7,509 bases of DNA from Oscillibacter sp. (GCA_017447005.1 JAFSOM010000109.1:1-7509); one strand, 5' to 3'. Shown: positions 1 to 5,909, counted from the stretch's first letter. A program made the numbers and translations. The notes: generated by a model from the sequence alone, not told the origin.

Positions 1-114
1 CGCAAAGTCAAAGAACGGACAGAAGAGACTTTAATTGCCGCGTTAAAAGAGGCCATGGAAGAAATCACGCCGGAAGATTGTCAGGGATGGTTTCGTAAAG
101 CTGGCTACCGCTAA
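1..114 (+). CDS. IS630-type transposase, C-terminal end (partial)
   Basis: Frame 1 is open from the window edge to a TAA at 112-114 and gives 37 residues ending in DCQGWFRKAGYR. A tail of the form 'EEITPEDC..WFR..GY' is typical of the extreme C-terminus of IS630/Tc1-mariner-like DDE transposases. These proteins cut and rejoin the ends of their element and usually insert at TA dinucleotides. The catalytic DDE residues lie upstream, outside the window, so I cannot say whether the gene is intact. It points towards the minus-strand oxidoreductase, so the two genes converge. The identification rests on a short tail only; the family call is fairly secure and the exact subgroup is not. Confidence 0.78.
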   Translation, partial: RKVKERTEETLIAALKEAMEEITPEDCQGWFRKAGYR

Positions 115-221
115 TTACGATAATTTTCTGGATTGCTATAGCGTAGGCAATCCCACGCGCCGCGCCGTAAAATAAGCGGCGACGTTACAAATCCAGGAGG
201 AAGGAATGTAAGCAAAGTACA
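115..221. other. Non-coding tail of the IS630-like element and orphan SD-ATG-TAA
   Basis: This stretch lies between the transposase stop and the hairpin that ends the facing operon. The right end of the insertion element should be here, and AATTTTCTGGATTGCTATAG at 124-143 is a plausible terminal sequence. The partner end is off the window, so the boundary is a guess. At 195-200 there is a perfect AGGAGG, and five bases later an ATG (206-208) is followed directly by TAA (209-211). This is a start-stop arrangement that cannot encode a protein. I see no other gene here. Confidence 0.35.
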
Positions 222-259
222 GAGAATCGCCGGGCACTTCATGATGACCGGCGATTCTC
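222..259 (-). terminator. Hairpin downstream of the oxidoreductase gene
   Basis: GAGAATCGCCGG at 222-233 pairs perfectly with CCGGCGATTCTC at 248-259 across a 14-base loop, giving a 12-bp stem 43 bases past the oxidoreductase stop. On the minus strand it is followed by TGTACTTTGCTTAC, which is T-rich but not a clean T-run. It may therefore be a weak or factor-assisted terminator, or an mRNA 3'-end stabiliser. It also separates the operon from the converging transposase. Confidence 0.6.
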
Positions 260-302
260 GGAATGACCGTATCCTATGGAATGGCGTCCCGCTCGAAATG
301 AT

Positions 303-1478
303 TCAGAAGTTCACCCAGACGGCGCCGTTGTCGGCGGATTCCACACACTTTTCAATCCACTTGACGCCCTGCGCGCCCGCCTCCACGCTCGGATACCAGA
401 AGTCGCCGTACACGCCCTTGTCGGCGTCGGCCATAGCGAAGGAGAAACGGCGGTACAGGTTCGCCCACGCCTCGAACAAGCCTTCCGCGTGGCCGCCGCC
501 GATACGGTCCTCCACCCGCGCCTCCGGGTACAGATAGCCCGCGCCGCGTTCGAGTATCCGCACGGGTTCGCCCTCAATTTCGTAGCTCATCTGATTGGGC
601 CGCTCGTCGTCCCACTCAATCGACGCCTTGGAGCCGACGACGCGGATTTTGTGATAATGCCGCGCTCCGCAGTTGATGGAACTCGCCCAGCAGTAGACTT
701 GCGCCCCGTCCTGTACGGATTCGCTTCCGTTGAGATTCATAATCACGAAAGCGTTGTCCTCCAACTGACGGCCTTCCACAAAGGCGCGTTTCGTGCACAT
801 CAGATTCTTGATTTTCAAGTCGGGAATCATCGCCTCAATGATGAAAAGCGGATGGGTTCCCACGTCGCCCAGCGCGAACGACGGCCCCGCCTTGGACGGG
901 TCAAAGCGCCATTTAGCCGCCGGATTCGTTTCCTCAATTTTCACGTTATAGCCGCCAAACGCGAAACTCATGTTAATGACGCGGATTTCGCCCAAGTCGC
1001 CATGCTTAATCATCTGCCGCGCCTGCTGAATCATCTGGTGCCCGGAATAGCCGTAAGTGACGCCCACGACGCGGTTTTTGGCTTTCGCCAACGCTACCAG
1101 TTCCTCCGCCTCGGCGGACGTGAAACAAAGCGGCTTTTCGCAGACGACGTGCAATCCGGCTTCCAGCGCGGCTTTGCATACGGCGTAATGCAAGCCGTTC
1201 GGCGTGGCGATGGAAACCGCCTCAATGCCATCGGGACGCTGGCTTTCCTTCTCGAACATGGTCTTGTAGTCGGGATAGCAACGGTCGGGGGCTACGCCTA
1301 ACTCGGCGGCGAACTGCATGCCGCGTTCCGGGTTGATGTCGAACGCGCCGGCCACTAACTGGAAGGAATTGTCGCGCAGAGCGGACGAACGGTGAATGTA
1401 GCCGATTTGACTGCCTTTGCCGCCGCCTACCATGGCCCAGCGGATGGGATGGTCAATCATCTTGGAGCCGTCAATCAT
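303..1478 (-). CDS. Gfo/Idh/MocA family NAD(P)-dependent oxidoreductase
   Basis: This 391-residue cytosolic protein is of normal length for the family, whose members oxidise or reduce a hydroxyl or keto group on sugars, inositols or glycosides with NAD(P). The N-terminal Rossmann fold begins with a glycine-rich loop, VGGGKGSQIG (residues 17-26). The family motif CEKPL is at 113-117, with Lys115 expected in catalysis. GDVGTH at 204-209 supplies the usual Asp205/His209 of the active site in the C-terminal alpha/beta domain. The start at 1478 was chosen because GAGGAA lies six bases upstream; a start at 1535 is open but has no ribosome site. The gene follows an IolE-like TIM-barrel gene after 84 bp in the same direction, so the two probably act on one substrate. 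The substrate cannot be read from sequence: inositol-like polyols, 3-keto-glycosides and similar are all possible. Confidence 0.95.
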   Translation of the reverse strand: MIDGSKMIDHPIRWAMVGGGKGSQIGYIHRSSALRDNSFQLVAGAFDINPERGMQFAAELGVAPDRCYPDYKTMFEKESQRPDGIEAVSIATPNGLHYAVCKAALEAGLHVVCEKPLCFTSAEAEELVALAKAKNRVVGVTYGYSGHQMIQQARQMIKHGDLGEIRVINMSFAFGGYNVKIEETNPAAKWRFDPSKAGPSFALGDVGTHPLFIIEAMIPDLKIKNLMCTKRAFVEGRQLEDNAFVIMNLNGSESVQDGAQVYCWASSINCGARHYHKIRVVGSKASIEWDDERPNQMSYEIEGEPVRILERGAGYLYPEARVEDRIGGGHAEGLFEAWANLYRRFSFAMADADKGVYGDFWYPSVEAGAQGVKWIEKCVESADNGAVWVNF

Positions 1479-1562
1479 GGGAAATTCCTCACTTTCTATC
1501 GTTGAACGATAATTTGACGCTAACGGAATCGTCATTACGGAAGCCGCTTTCCGTTACGGAAA
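1479..1562 (-). other. Intergenic spacer with two small hairpins
   Basis: The 84 bp between the two sugar genes holds two short perfect inverted repeats: TATCGT/ACGATA around a 3-base loop (1497-1511), and ACGGAA/TTCCGT around a 6-base loop (1537-1554). Neither is followed by a T-run on the minus strand, so I do not call a terminator. They could tune the relative expression or processing of the two cistrons. No convincing promoter is visible, which fits co-transcription. Confidence 0.4.
1485..1490 (-). promoter_or_regulatory. Ribosome binding site deciding the oxidoreductase start
   Basis: GAGGAA on the minus strand lies six bases before the ATG at 1478. It selects that start over the in-frame ATGs at 1535 and 1460, neither of which has a comparable site. 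Confidence 0.7.
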
Positions 1563-2495
1563 TTAAATCTGATAGCCTACGCTCTTGAGATACTCCACGC
1601 TGGCCTTGACATCGCGGAGACTGGTATCGGAATTGCGCGGGTCGCGCTCCTGCTCAATGGTGATATAGCCGCTGTAGCCGATTTCCTCTAACGCGGCCTT
1701 AATGCCGGGATAATCCAAACAGCCCGTGCCAATCGGACACATCGCGCCCTTGCCGCAACCGTCAAAGAAGCGGATACGTTCGCTTAATACTTCTTGATAC
1801 ACGCGCTGATTCACGTCTTTGAAGTGCACATAATCCAGACGGTCGGCGTATTTTTTCAGATACGTGACCGGGTTCATGCCGGAATAGTACAGGTGTCCGG
1901 TGTCCAGACAAAGTCCGGCGGTTTCATAGGGAATATCGCGTACCAACGCCTCAATCTCGTCGGCGAACTCGATATAGCCGCCCGCGTGGGGATGAATCAC
2001 GGCCCGGACGCCGTATTTCGCGGCGCGTTCGCATACGGCGCGGACATTGCCCATAAACGCGGCCCATTCGCTTTCGGACAGGCGCGGGGCGCGGTCGGGA
2101 TGTCCGGCGGCGTAGTCGCGCTCGTCATGTCCCCAGTCCATGACGGTCATGTAGGGCGTGGGGAATTTCTGTCCGTCGTGGCGCGGGAGTTTCGGCATGG
2201 CGGGGTCGGTGATAAGCGTACAAATATCGTCCACGGCTTTCAGCACGCTTTCCTGATTCGCCGGGTCAAGCAAATCATGGAAAATCGTACCCGCGACAAT
2301 CGCAAGACCGTTCTTTTCGAGTTCGGCGGAGACCGCGTCAACGTCAATCGGCAAATAGCCGTAAGGCCCTAACTCAATGGCGCGGTATCCGGCAAGTCCG
2401 GCCTCTTTGAGTACCCGTTGCCACGGCGGAAGGTACGGGTTTTTCGGGTCGTCCACGCCCCAGCACGACGGGGCGCCGCAGATGTTCATGCTCAT
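1563..2495 (-). CDS. IolE-like sugar phosphate isomerase/epimerase (TIM barrel)
   Basis: This 310-residue cytosolic protein belongs to the xylose-isomerase-like TIM-barrel superfamily (AP endonuclease 2 fold), which includes inosose dehydratase IolE, tagatose/psicose epimerases and the TIM-barrel subunit of C-glycoside-cleaving enzymes. The start MNICGAPSCWGVDDP resembles IolE. Likely divalent-metal and catalytic residues are HPHAGGYIE (168-176, Glu176), CLDTGH (Asp198, His201), VHFKDV (His224, Asp227) and TIEQE near residue 281 on the last strand. An open TTG at 2501 lies two codons further upstream. I chose the ATG at 2495 because GGAAG lies seven bases before it, whereas the spacing to the TTG is too short. 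The oxidoreductase follows in the same direction and an AraC regulator precedes it. Whether the reaction is isomerisation, epimerisation, dehydration or beta-elimination is not decided by sequence. Confidence 0.94.
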   Translation of the reverse strand: MSMNICGAPSCWGVDDPKNPYLPPWQRVLKEAGLAGYRAIELGPYGYLPIDVDAVSAELEKNGLAIVAGTIFHDLLDPANQESVLKAVDDICTLITDPAMPKLPRHDGQKFPTPYMTVMDWGHDERDYAAGHPDRAPRLSESEWAAFMGNVRAVCERAAKYGVRAVIHPHAGGYIEFADEIEALVRDIPYETAGLCLDTGHLYYSGMNPVTYLKKYADRLDYVHFKDVNQRVYQEVLSERIRFFDGCGKGAMCPIGTGCLDYPGIKAALEEIGYSGYITIEQERDPRNSDTSLRDVKASVEYLKSVGYQI

Positions 2496-2534
2496 AGACA
2501 ATCTTCCTTTCCGGCGTTATCTTGCGCTTTCCAC

Positions 2535-2560
2535 GGGAATTATAGCATAAAAAAATTCCT
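2535..2560 (-). promoter_or_regulatory. Extended -10 promoter of the isomerase gene
   Basis: The minus strand reads TGCTATAAT with the hexamer at 2539-2544, a perfect TATAAT with an upstream TG, 44 bases before the isomerase ATG. No good -35 lies 16-18 bases upstream, as expected for an extended -10 promoter or one that needs an activator. GGAATT and AATTCC flank the box as an interrupted palindrome, a possible operator. The AraC protein encoded next door is a natural candidate activator, by inference. Confidence 0.6.
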
Positions 2561-2613
2561 TCGTCCTCCAAAATCCTGCACGGACTTTTCGGAAAACAGG
2601 GCGAAAGTTTCAC

Positions 2614-2645
2614 AAAAAACAGAGTAATTTTTTTATTTCTACACT
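2614..2645 (-). terminator. Weak terminator-like hairpin after the AraC gene
   Basis: On the minus strand AGTGTAG (2645-2639) can pair imperfectly with the segment ending ACTCT (2625-2621), followed after one base by TTTTTT (2619-2614). The stem is short and AT-rich with a mismatch, so termination would be partial. Some read-through from the regulator gene into the isomerase is plausible. Confidence 0.3.
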
Positions 2646-2660
2646 ATCCTGCAAAACGGC

Positions 2661-3539
2661 TTATGACAGGCCCGGCTTTCCCCGCATGGCTTCCAAATAC
2701 TGTTTTTTATAGCGCAAAGGCGACACGCCGACGACTTTTGTAAAGACTGTCGTAAAATAATTGGGGTTGTCATAGCCGACCAGCGCGGCGATATGGCTGA
2801 CTGTGTCATCCGTCGTTGTCAGCAAAGTCTGGGCCAGTCCGACGCGCCGACGAATCACGTACTGCATAGGCGAGTAGCCCGTAAAGCGTTTGAAGACGTG
2901 CGAAACATAGGATTCGCTACAGCCAAAAGCGGCGGCAATTTCCGCAATGGCAAGCGGTTCCGTATAGCGTTCGTCAAGAAAATGGCGAATACGGACGGAC
3001 ATTTCCGCCTCTTCGCCGCGTCCGTCGCGCTGGGAGGACGTTTCCTTTAGCTTTTTCGCAAGCAAGAGAAACGATAAGGAGAGGCATTGCGCCAGCGCCA
3101 TTCCGGAAGGCCCCTCGTCAAGATTGTGATACGCGTTCTCGCAAAGTTCCCGCAGAAAATGAAACTGCGTTCCGGAGGCGCAAACCGGAGCGCTATGGGG
3201 CGGGATGATGTAATTTTCCGGCAGTCCCGCAAAGCGCAGGCCGTAAAACGCGAAACAGTACGTGCCAATCTCGGCGTCGGAGGCGCTGAGAACTTCGTGC
3301 GGCTCGTCCTGATTGGCAAGGATAATGTCGCCTTCCCGAATGGGAAACGACTGTCCCTCAACGGCATAGGAACCGAAACCTCTGTAAACCAACAGCAGTT
3401 CGCAGAGGTTGTCATGACTGTGCATGGGACGGTCACGCTTTTTCCCGCCGAAATTCTGTTTGGTAATATAAAGCAACGTAGGGGAGGCCCCGCCTTCAAA
3501 GGCATGGGTCAGCGGGTTCGCGTCAAAGAATTTCCCCAT
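2661..3539 (-). CDS. AraC-family transcriptional regulator with cupin sensor domain
   Basis: This 292-residue DNA-binding protein has the normal AraC/XylS length. The N-terminal half is a cupin-like ligand-binding domain: MHSHDNLCELL (39-49) supplies the usual His/His/Glu pattern, followed by a beta-rich stretch with REGDIILANQDEPH (68-81). The C-terminal half carries the paired helix-turn-helix domain: the first HTH at about 197-217 (IAEIAAAFGCSESYVSHVFK) and the second at about 247-268, ending in the family signature GYDNPNYFTTVFTKVVGVSP. The start at 3539 has a perfect AAGGAGG eight bases upstream. It is transcribed in the same direction as the isomerase and oxidoreductase. It most likely senses their substrate or a product and activates them, although the ligand is unknown. 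Its own leader region contains the unusual tandem element. Confidence 0.95.
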   Translation of the reverse strand: MGKFFDANPLTHAFEGGASPTLLYITKQNFGGKKRDRPMHSHDNLCELLLVYRGFGSYAVEGQSFPIREGDIILANQDEPHEVLSASDAEIGTYCFAFYGLRFAGLPENYIIPPHSAPVCASGTQFHFLRELCENAYHNLDEGPSGMALAQCLSLSFLLLAKKLKETSSQRDGRGEEAEMSVRIRHFLDERYTEPLAIAEIAAAFGCSESYVSHVFKRFTGYSPMQYVIRRRVGLAQTLLTTTDDTVSHIAALVGYDNPNYFTTVFTKVVGVSPLRYKKQYLEAMRGKPGLS

Positions 3540-3547
3540 ACAAACCG

Positions 3548-3554
3548 CCTCCTT
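3548..3554 (-). promoter_or_regulatory. Strong ribosome binding site of the AraC gene
   Basis: AAGGAGG on the minus strand lies eight bases before the ATG at 3539. It is the best Shine-Dalgarno match in the window and fixes the start of the regulator. Confidence 0.75.
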
Positions 3555-3606
3555 GCCCTGATAAAATGTGTAAGCCTATTGCGAGCGTACAGTTTTTATT
3601 ATAGTT

Positions 3607-3635
3607 ATTATACCACAGCCCGACACCAAACGCAA
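3607..3635 (-). promoter_or_regulatory. Promoter of the AraC gene (left copy of the tandem unit)
   Basis: TTGCGT (3635-3630), a 17-base spacer and a perfect TATAAT (3612-3607) on the minus strand. Transcription would start near 3600, giving a leader of about 60 bases. A second TATAAT at 3603-3598 lacks a good -35. The same -35/-10 pair at the same spacing recurs in the next copy of the unit. Confidence 0.6.
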
Positions 3636-3665
3636 GGCCGACGCGGAAAGCCTCGTTTGAGGCGT

Positions 3666-3696
3666 AAAAAAGACGTTGCCTTGGACGATAGGCAAC
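3666..3696 (-). terminator. Intrinsic terminator inside the tandem unit
   Basis: The minus strand reads GTTGCCT, an eight-base loop ATCGTCCA, then AGGCAAC: a perfect 7-bp stem (3690-3696 with 3675-3681). After GTC come six T (3671-3666). It lies upstream of the AraC promoter at 3635-3607 and would stop transcripts from the right-hand promoter before they reach that gene. The corresponding place in the second copy (3805-3815) has lost both the 5' arm and the T-run. Confidence 0.65.
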
Positions 3697-3740
3697 CTAA
3701 CAAAAATGTCTCATCACCCGGTGTCTCATCAGCAACGCCT
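3666..3740 (-). ncRNA. Candidate structured leader/small RNA, copy 1 (attenuator-like)
   Basis: Predicted to start near 3740 from the promoter at 3775-3747 and to end at the T-run at 3671-3666, about 75 nt. CGTTGC (3737-3732) can pair with GCAACG (3679-3674) to close the element. Between them lie the conserved stretches TGATGAGACACC (3731-3720) and ATCGTCCAAGG. GCAAC can instead pair with the adjacent GTTGCCT (3696-3690) to make a terminator. The two folds exclude each other, as in attenuators and riboswitches. I recognise no known class. The ligand or trigger, if any, is unknown, and a stand-alone small RNA is the main alternative. Confidence 0.5.
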
Positions 3741-3746
3741 ACAGCT

Positions 3747-3775
3747 ATTATAGCGCAATTCGACGCCGAACGCAA
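3747..3775 (-). promoter_or_regulatory. Promoter of copy 1 of the structured RNA
   Basis: TTGCGT (3775-3770), 17-base spacer, TATAAT (3752-3747) on the minus strand, identical in both hexamers and spacing to the promoter nearest the AraC gene. A third TATAAT at 3888-3883 would serve copy 2, but its -35 region (ATTCTC) is poor. Confidence 0.55.
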
Positions 3776-3809
3776 GGCCAATGTGAAAAGTCTCATTTAT
3801 AAGCAAAGA

Positions 3810-3876
3810 CGTTACCTTGGACGATGGAAGCCGTGGCCCGAAGGTTGACTCTTCCGGTGTCTCATCAGTAACGCCT
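3810..3876 (-). ncRNA. Candidate structured RNA, copy 2
   Basis: Same design as copy 1. CGTTAC (3873-3868) pairs with GTAACG (3815-3810), preserving the closing stem through a compensatory change relative to copy 1. TGATGAGACACC (3867-3856) and ATCGTCCAAGG (3825-3815) are identical to copy 1. Here an inner stem GGAAG/CTTCC (3855-3851 with 3830-3826) and a small CC-TTCG-GG hairpin are also visible. There is no T-run after the 3' strand (GTCTTTGCTT), so this copy may not terminate. The 3' end is set at the closing stem. Confidence 0.45.
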
Positions 3877-3947
3877 ACAGCTATTATAGCCCTTTATCGC
3901 GTAATGAGAATAAATTTTTTCTCCCGACTTCTTCAGAATCAATCAAT

Positions 3948-3993
3948 CCCCGCCGCAAGCGCGTGTTACGGTATCCGTGCGCTTACGGCGGGG
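3948..3993 (-). terminator. Long GC-rich hairpin downstream of the esterase gene
   Basis: CCCCGCCGCAAGCGC (3948-3962) faces GCGCTTACGGCGGGG (3979-3993). The 15-bp stem is complete on the minus-strand RNA with one G-U pair, and ACGG/CCGT (3968-3978) forms an inner arm. It starts 55 bases past the esterase stop. Neither side has a proper T-run (minus strand continues ATTGATTGATTC). It is probably a strong 3'-end structure or Rho-assisted terminator that insulates the tandem RNA unit. Confidence 0.6.
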
Positions 3994-4047
3994 GCTTATT
4001 CATGCTTTAGGATTCCCGCTTTTGACCGTCCGCATTTCCGCAACGGC

Positions 4048-5769
4048 TTATTTCCAAAGACTGGGGTTGCCGTAACGCTCATCCAGCGCGGCGCTGAACC
4101 AGCGACCGTTCATCACGTTGGCAATCGCCAGATTTTTTCCTTCCTCCGACACGCTCTCGTCCGCGTCCATACGGCTCATGATGTCGGCGTAAGTCGTGGA
4201 AACGTCCCTGCACTCGCCGGAACCCGCGCCGTCAGCGGCGTCGAGAACCATGGAAACCGGATTTTCCGGCGTCCACGCGCTCCATTCGGCAAGTCCTTCG
4301 CCGTTGGGGTCGCCCGTCGCAAGGAAATTCTTCAAATGCGCGTTGAACGCGGCGGCCATGTTCTGATAGCCCGGCTCGGAGAAATCATAAAGGGCGCTGT
4401 AGTTGTTGACGCTCGACAGCATAGGCACGAAAATTCCGTGGAACGCGCCGTAAGGGTCAATCGTATACGCGCTGTCCGCGCCGCCGTAGTCTACCTGACA
4501 CAGATAGATGTCCGAGGTATAATTGTCGTACATGGCTTCGGCGCTACATTGCGCGTTGAAAATACGGTACATATCCGAGCCGTAGGTATTGGCGAAATCT
4601 TTCGCGGCCTGCAAATCCGCCTCGTCCAGCGCGGACGCCGCCTCGCTGTCCCAGAACGCGTCGCCGTAGTCAAAGAAACTGAACTCCGTACTTCCGGTGA
4701 GCATGATAACCGGGACGCTGTTCCAAGTATCCGTCTCGAAACCTTCGACCGGGAACACGACGCCGTCATTGTAGAGGTGCGGGAACACGCTCATGCGGAT
4801 TCCGGCGTTGCCCATCAGAGCGCAGAGGCGTTCCGAACTGACGCCGTAAAGCCATTCCTTCACGTCCTCACCGTCCGTCATAAGCCACGCTTTGGCGGCG
4901 GCTTCGTCGTCGGCTTTACCGTCCTCGACCGCCAGCGGCGCGACGGCGGCGGCAATCGCGCTGACGCTTTCGCTTACGTCGGCTATCGTCATGCCGCCGG
5001 AGAACGCAATCGCCTGTTCAAATTTCCCGGCGAACAGCGGACTGACGAGCATTGCCATCACGTCGCGTCCGCCCGCGGAGAAACCGGAAATTGTGATATT
5101 GTCCGGATTGCCGCCAAACGCCGCGATATTCTCCTTGACCCAGTCCAGCGCCTTCGCCACGTCCAGCATAGCGTAGTTTCCGGTGGCGCCTTCCTCCGTC
5201 TGGAGCGCGGGCAGACAGTTAAAGCCGAAAATGCCCAGACGGTAATTCAGCGTGACAAATACGCACTCGTCATTCACGACCAGTTCGGAACCAATCAGTT
5301 CCTTGGTATTTCCGGTCTGATTGTTTCCGCCGTGGAGAAAGACCAGCACGGGCAGATTTTCCGCCCCTTCCGGCGCGTACACGTCCAGATTCAGGCAGTC
5401 CTCCGTACCGGACGCCGCGCCGGACGCCATTTGATAGGCCATCTCGCCGGGAGACGTACAGTCCAGCGCATCCGTCCACGCTTCGGGGTCTTGCGGGGGC
5501 GTCCAGCGCAGTTCGCCGACCGGGGCCGCGCCGTAGGGAATCGCGTACCAGATTTCCGCGCCGTTCTCCGACGTTCCCTGTACGGAGCCGTACTGCGTTT
5601 GACGGGTCAGGGCGTCAGTTTCCGGTTCGGCGGTTTCCGCGGCCTCGACTTCCGTCTCCGCGCTCTCTCCGGCGTCATCGGGCGCGGCGGCCTGTTGTGT
5701 AGAACCGCCGCAAGCCGCCAGCGACAGCGTCAGCGCCGCCGCCAGCAATAGCGCAAGATACTTCCTCAT
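4048..5769 (-). CDS. Type B carboxylesterase, surface lipoprotein
   Basis: This 573-residue alpha/beta-hydrolase of the carboxylesterase/para-nitrobenzyl esterase family hydrolyses carboxylic esters. A signal peptide ends in the lipobox LAAC (17-20), so Cys20 should be lipidated and the enzyme anchored on the outer face of the membrane. An Ala/Glu/Thr-rich linker (21-53) precedes the catalytic domain. HGG at 146-148 forms the oxyanion hole, and EDCLNLDVY (123-131) matches the second family signature. The nucleophile elbow is GFSAGG with Ser231, where most members have GESAGG. Glu362 (TGSTEFSFF) and His444 (GAFHG) complete the triad. The length is usual for the family. The start has AAGGAG ten bases upstream. 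The gene is monocistronic by its flanks. The natural substrate is unknown; acylated plant glycosides or polysaccharides are a reasonable guess given the neighbouring sugar genes. Confidence 0.93.
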   Translation of the reverse strand: MRKYLALLLAAALTLSLAACGGSTQQAAAPDDAGESAETEVEAAETAEPETDALTRQTQYGSVQGTSENGAEIWYAIPYGAAPVGELRWTPPQDPEAWTDALDCTSPGEMAYQMASGAASGTEDCLNLDVYAPEGAENLPVLVFLHGGNNQTGNTKELIGSELVVNDECVFVTLNYRLGIFGFNCLPALQTEEGATGNYAMLDVAKALDWVKENIAAFGGNPDNITISGFSAGGRDVMAMLVSPLFAGKFEQAIAFSGGMTIADVSESVSAIAAAVAPLAVEDGKADDEAAAKAWLMTDGEDVKEWLYGVSSERLCALMGNAGIRMSVFPHLYNDGVVFPVEGFETDTWNSVPVIMLTGSTEFSFFDYGDAFWDSEAASALDEADLQAAKDFANTYGSDMYRIFNAQCSAEAMYDNYTSDIYLCQVDYGGADSAYTIDPYGAFHGIFVPMLSSVNNYSALYDFSEPGYQNMAAAFNAHLKNFLATGDPNGEGLAEWSAWTPENPVSMVLDAADGAGSGECRDVSTTYADIMSRMDADESVSEEGKNLAIANVMNGRWFSAALDERYGNPSLWK

Positions 5770-5779
5770 CTTTCATCCG

Positions 5780-5785
5780 CTCCTT
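5780..5785 (-). promoter_or_regulatory. Ribosome binding site of the esterase gene
   Basis: AAGGAG on the minus strand, ten bases before the ATG at 5769, within a purine-rich leader. Another ATG at 5776 lies between them but is out of frame. Confidence 0.55.
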
Positions 5786-5803
5786 CTTTCTTCTTGATAT
5801 ATG

Positions 5804-5822
5804 ATTTCCCCATAGGGGAAAT
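5804..5822. promoter_or_regulatory. Perfect 19-bp palindrome in the esterase leader
   Basis: ATTTCCCC (5804-5811) and GGGGAAAT (5815-5822) flank ATA. It lies between the predicted transcription start (near 5862) and the ribosome site. It could be a repressor operator or an mRNA hairpin. The triplet loop fits an RNA hairpin, while the dyad symmetry also fits a dimeric repressor. Confidence 0.5.
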
Positions 5823-5868
5823 TTACCCCGTCACTTCAAAGTTTCACGCTCATTTCAAAGGTTGTATG

Positions 5869-5897
5869 AGTATATCACAAACGCGGCGGGATTGCAA
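5869..5897 (-). promoter_or_regulatory. Promoter of the esterase gene
   Basis: TTGCAA (5897-5892), 17-base spacer, TATACT (5874-5869) on the minus strand. This is a good housekeeping-type promoter about 95 bases before the start codon. GGCGG/CCGCC arms (5885-5889 and 5902-5906) flank the -35 box as a 22-bp interrupted palindrome, a possible operator. CTTTGAA occurs twice on the minus strand in the initial transcribed region (5833-5860). Confidence 0.65.
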
Positions 5898-5909
5898 GAT
5901 TCCGCCATA

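Larger units (their letters stand above)
3604..3888 (-). repeat. Tandem repeat of a ~136-140-bp promoter plus leader unit
   Basis: The first unit begins at 3604 (GTTATTATA) and the second at 3744 (GCTATTATA). A third start at 3880 (GCTATTATAGC) breaks off after about nine bases. Spacings are 140 and 136 bp. Shared blocks include ACGCAAGGCC, GACGTTRCCTTGGACGAT, GGTGTCTCATCAGYAACGCC and the closing CTACAG. The middle of each unit is poorly conserved. The conserved blocks sit where an RNA structure would place its paired ends and internal-loop segments, so the unit probably works as RNA with its own promoter. Divergence between the copies shows the duplication is not recent. Confidence 0.8.

Noticed and set aside
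276..1301. 341-codon open frame on the plus strand
   Set aside because: Antisense shadow of the oxidoreductase; no motifs and low-quality composition.
3810..3876. Hammerhead ribozyme, suggested by CTGATGAG on the minus strand in both copies of the tandem unit
   Set aside because: The required GAAA box closing stem II and a matching stem III with an NUH cleavage site are not found on either side in either copy.
3604..3888. CRISPR array
   Set aside because: Only two units of 136-140 bp with internal divergence, no 23-50-bp repeats with spacers, and no cas genes.
3604..3905. Known riboswitch classes or a T-box as an explanation for the tandem unit
   Set aside because: I could not find the hallmark motifs of TPP, cobalamin, SAM, lysine, glycine, fluoride, ZTP, guanidine or T-box RNAs by eye. 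A covariance-model search would be decisive.
3817..5751. 644-codon open frame on the plus strand
   Set aside because: It is antisense to the esterase, has no family motifs and an Arg/Val/His-rich composition typical of a mirror frame in GC-rich DNA. The minus-strand gene has signal peptide, triad and promoter.
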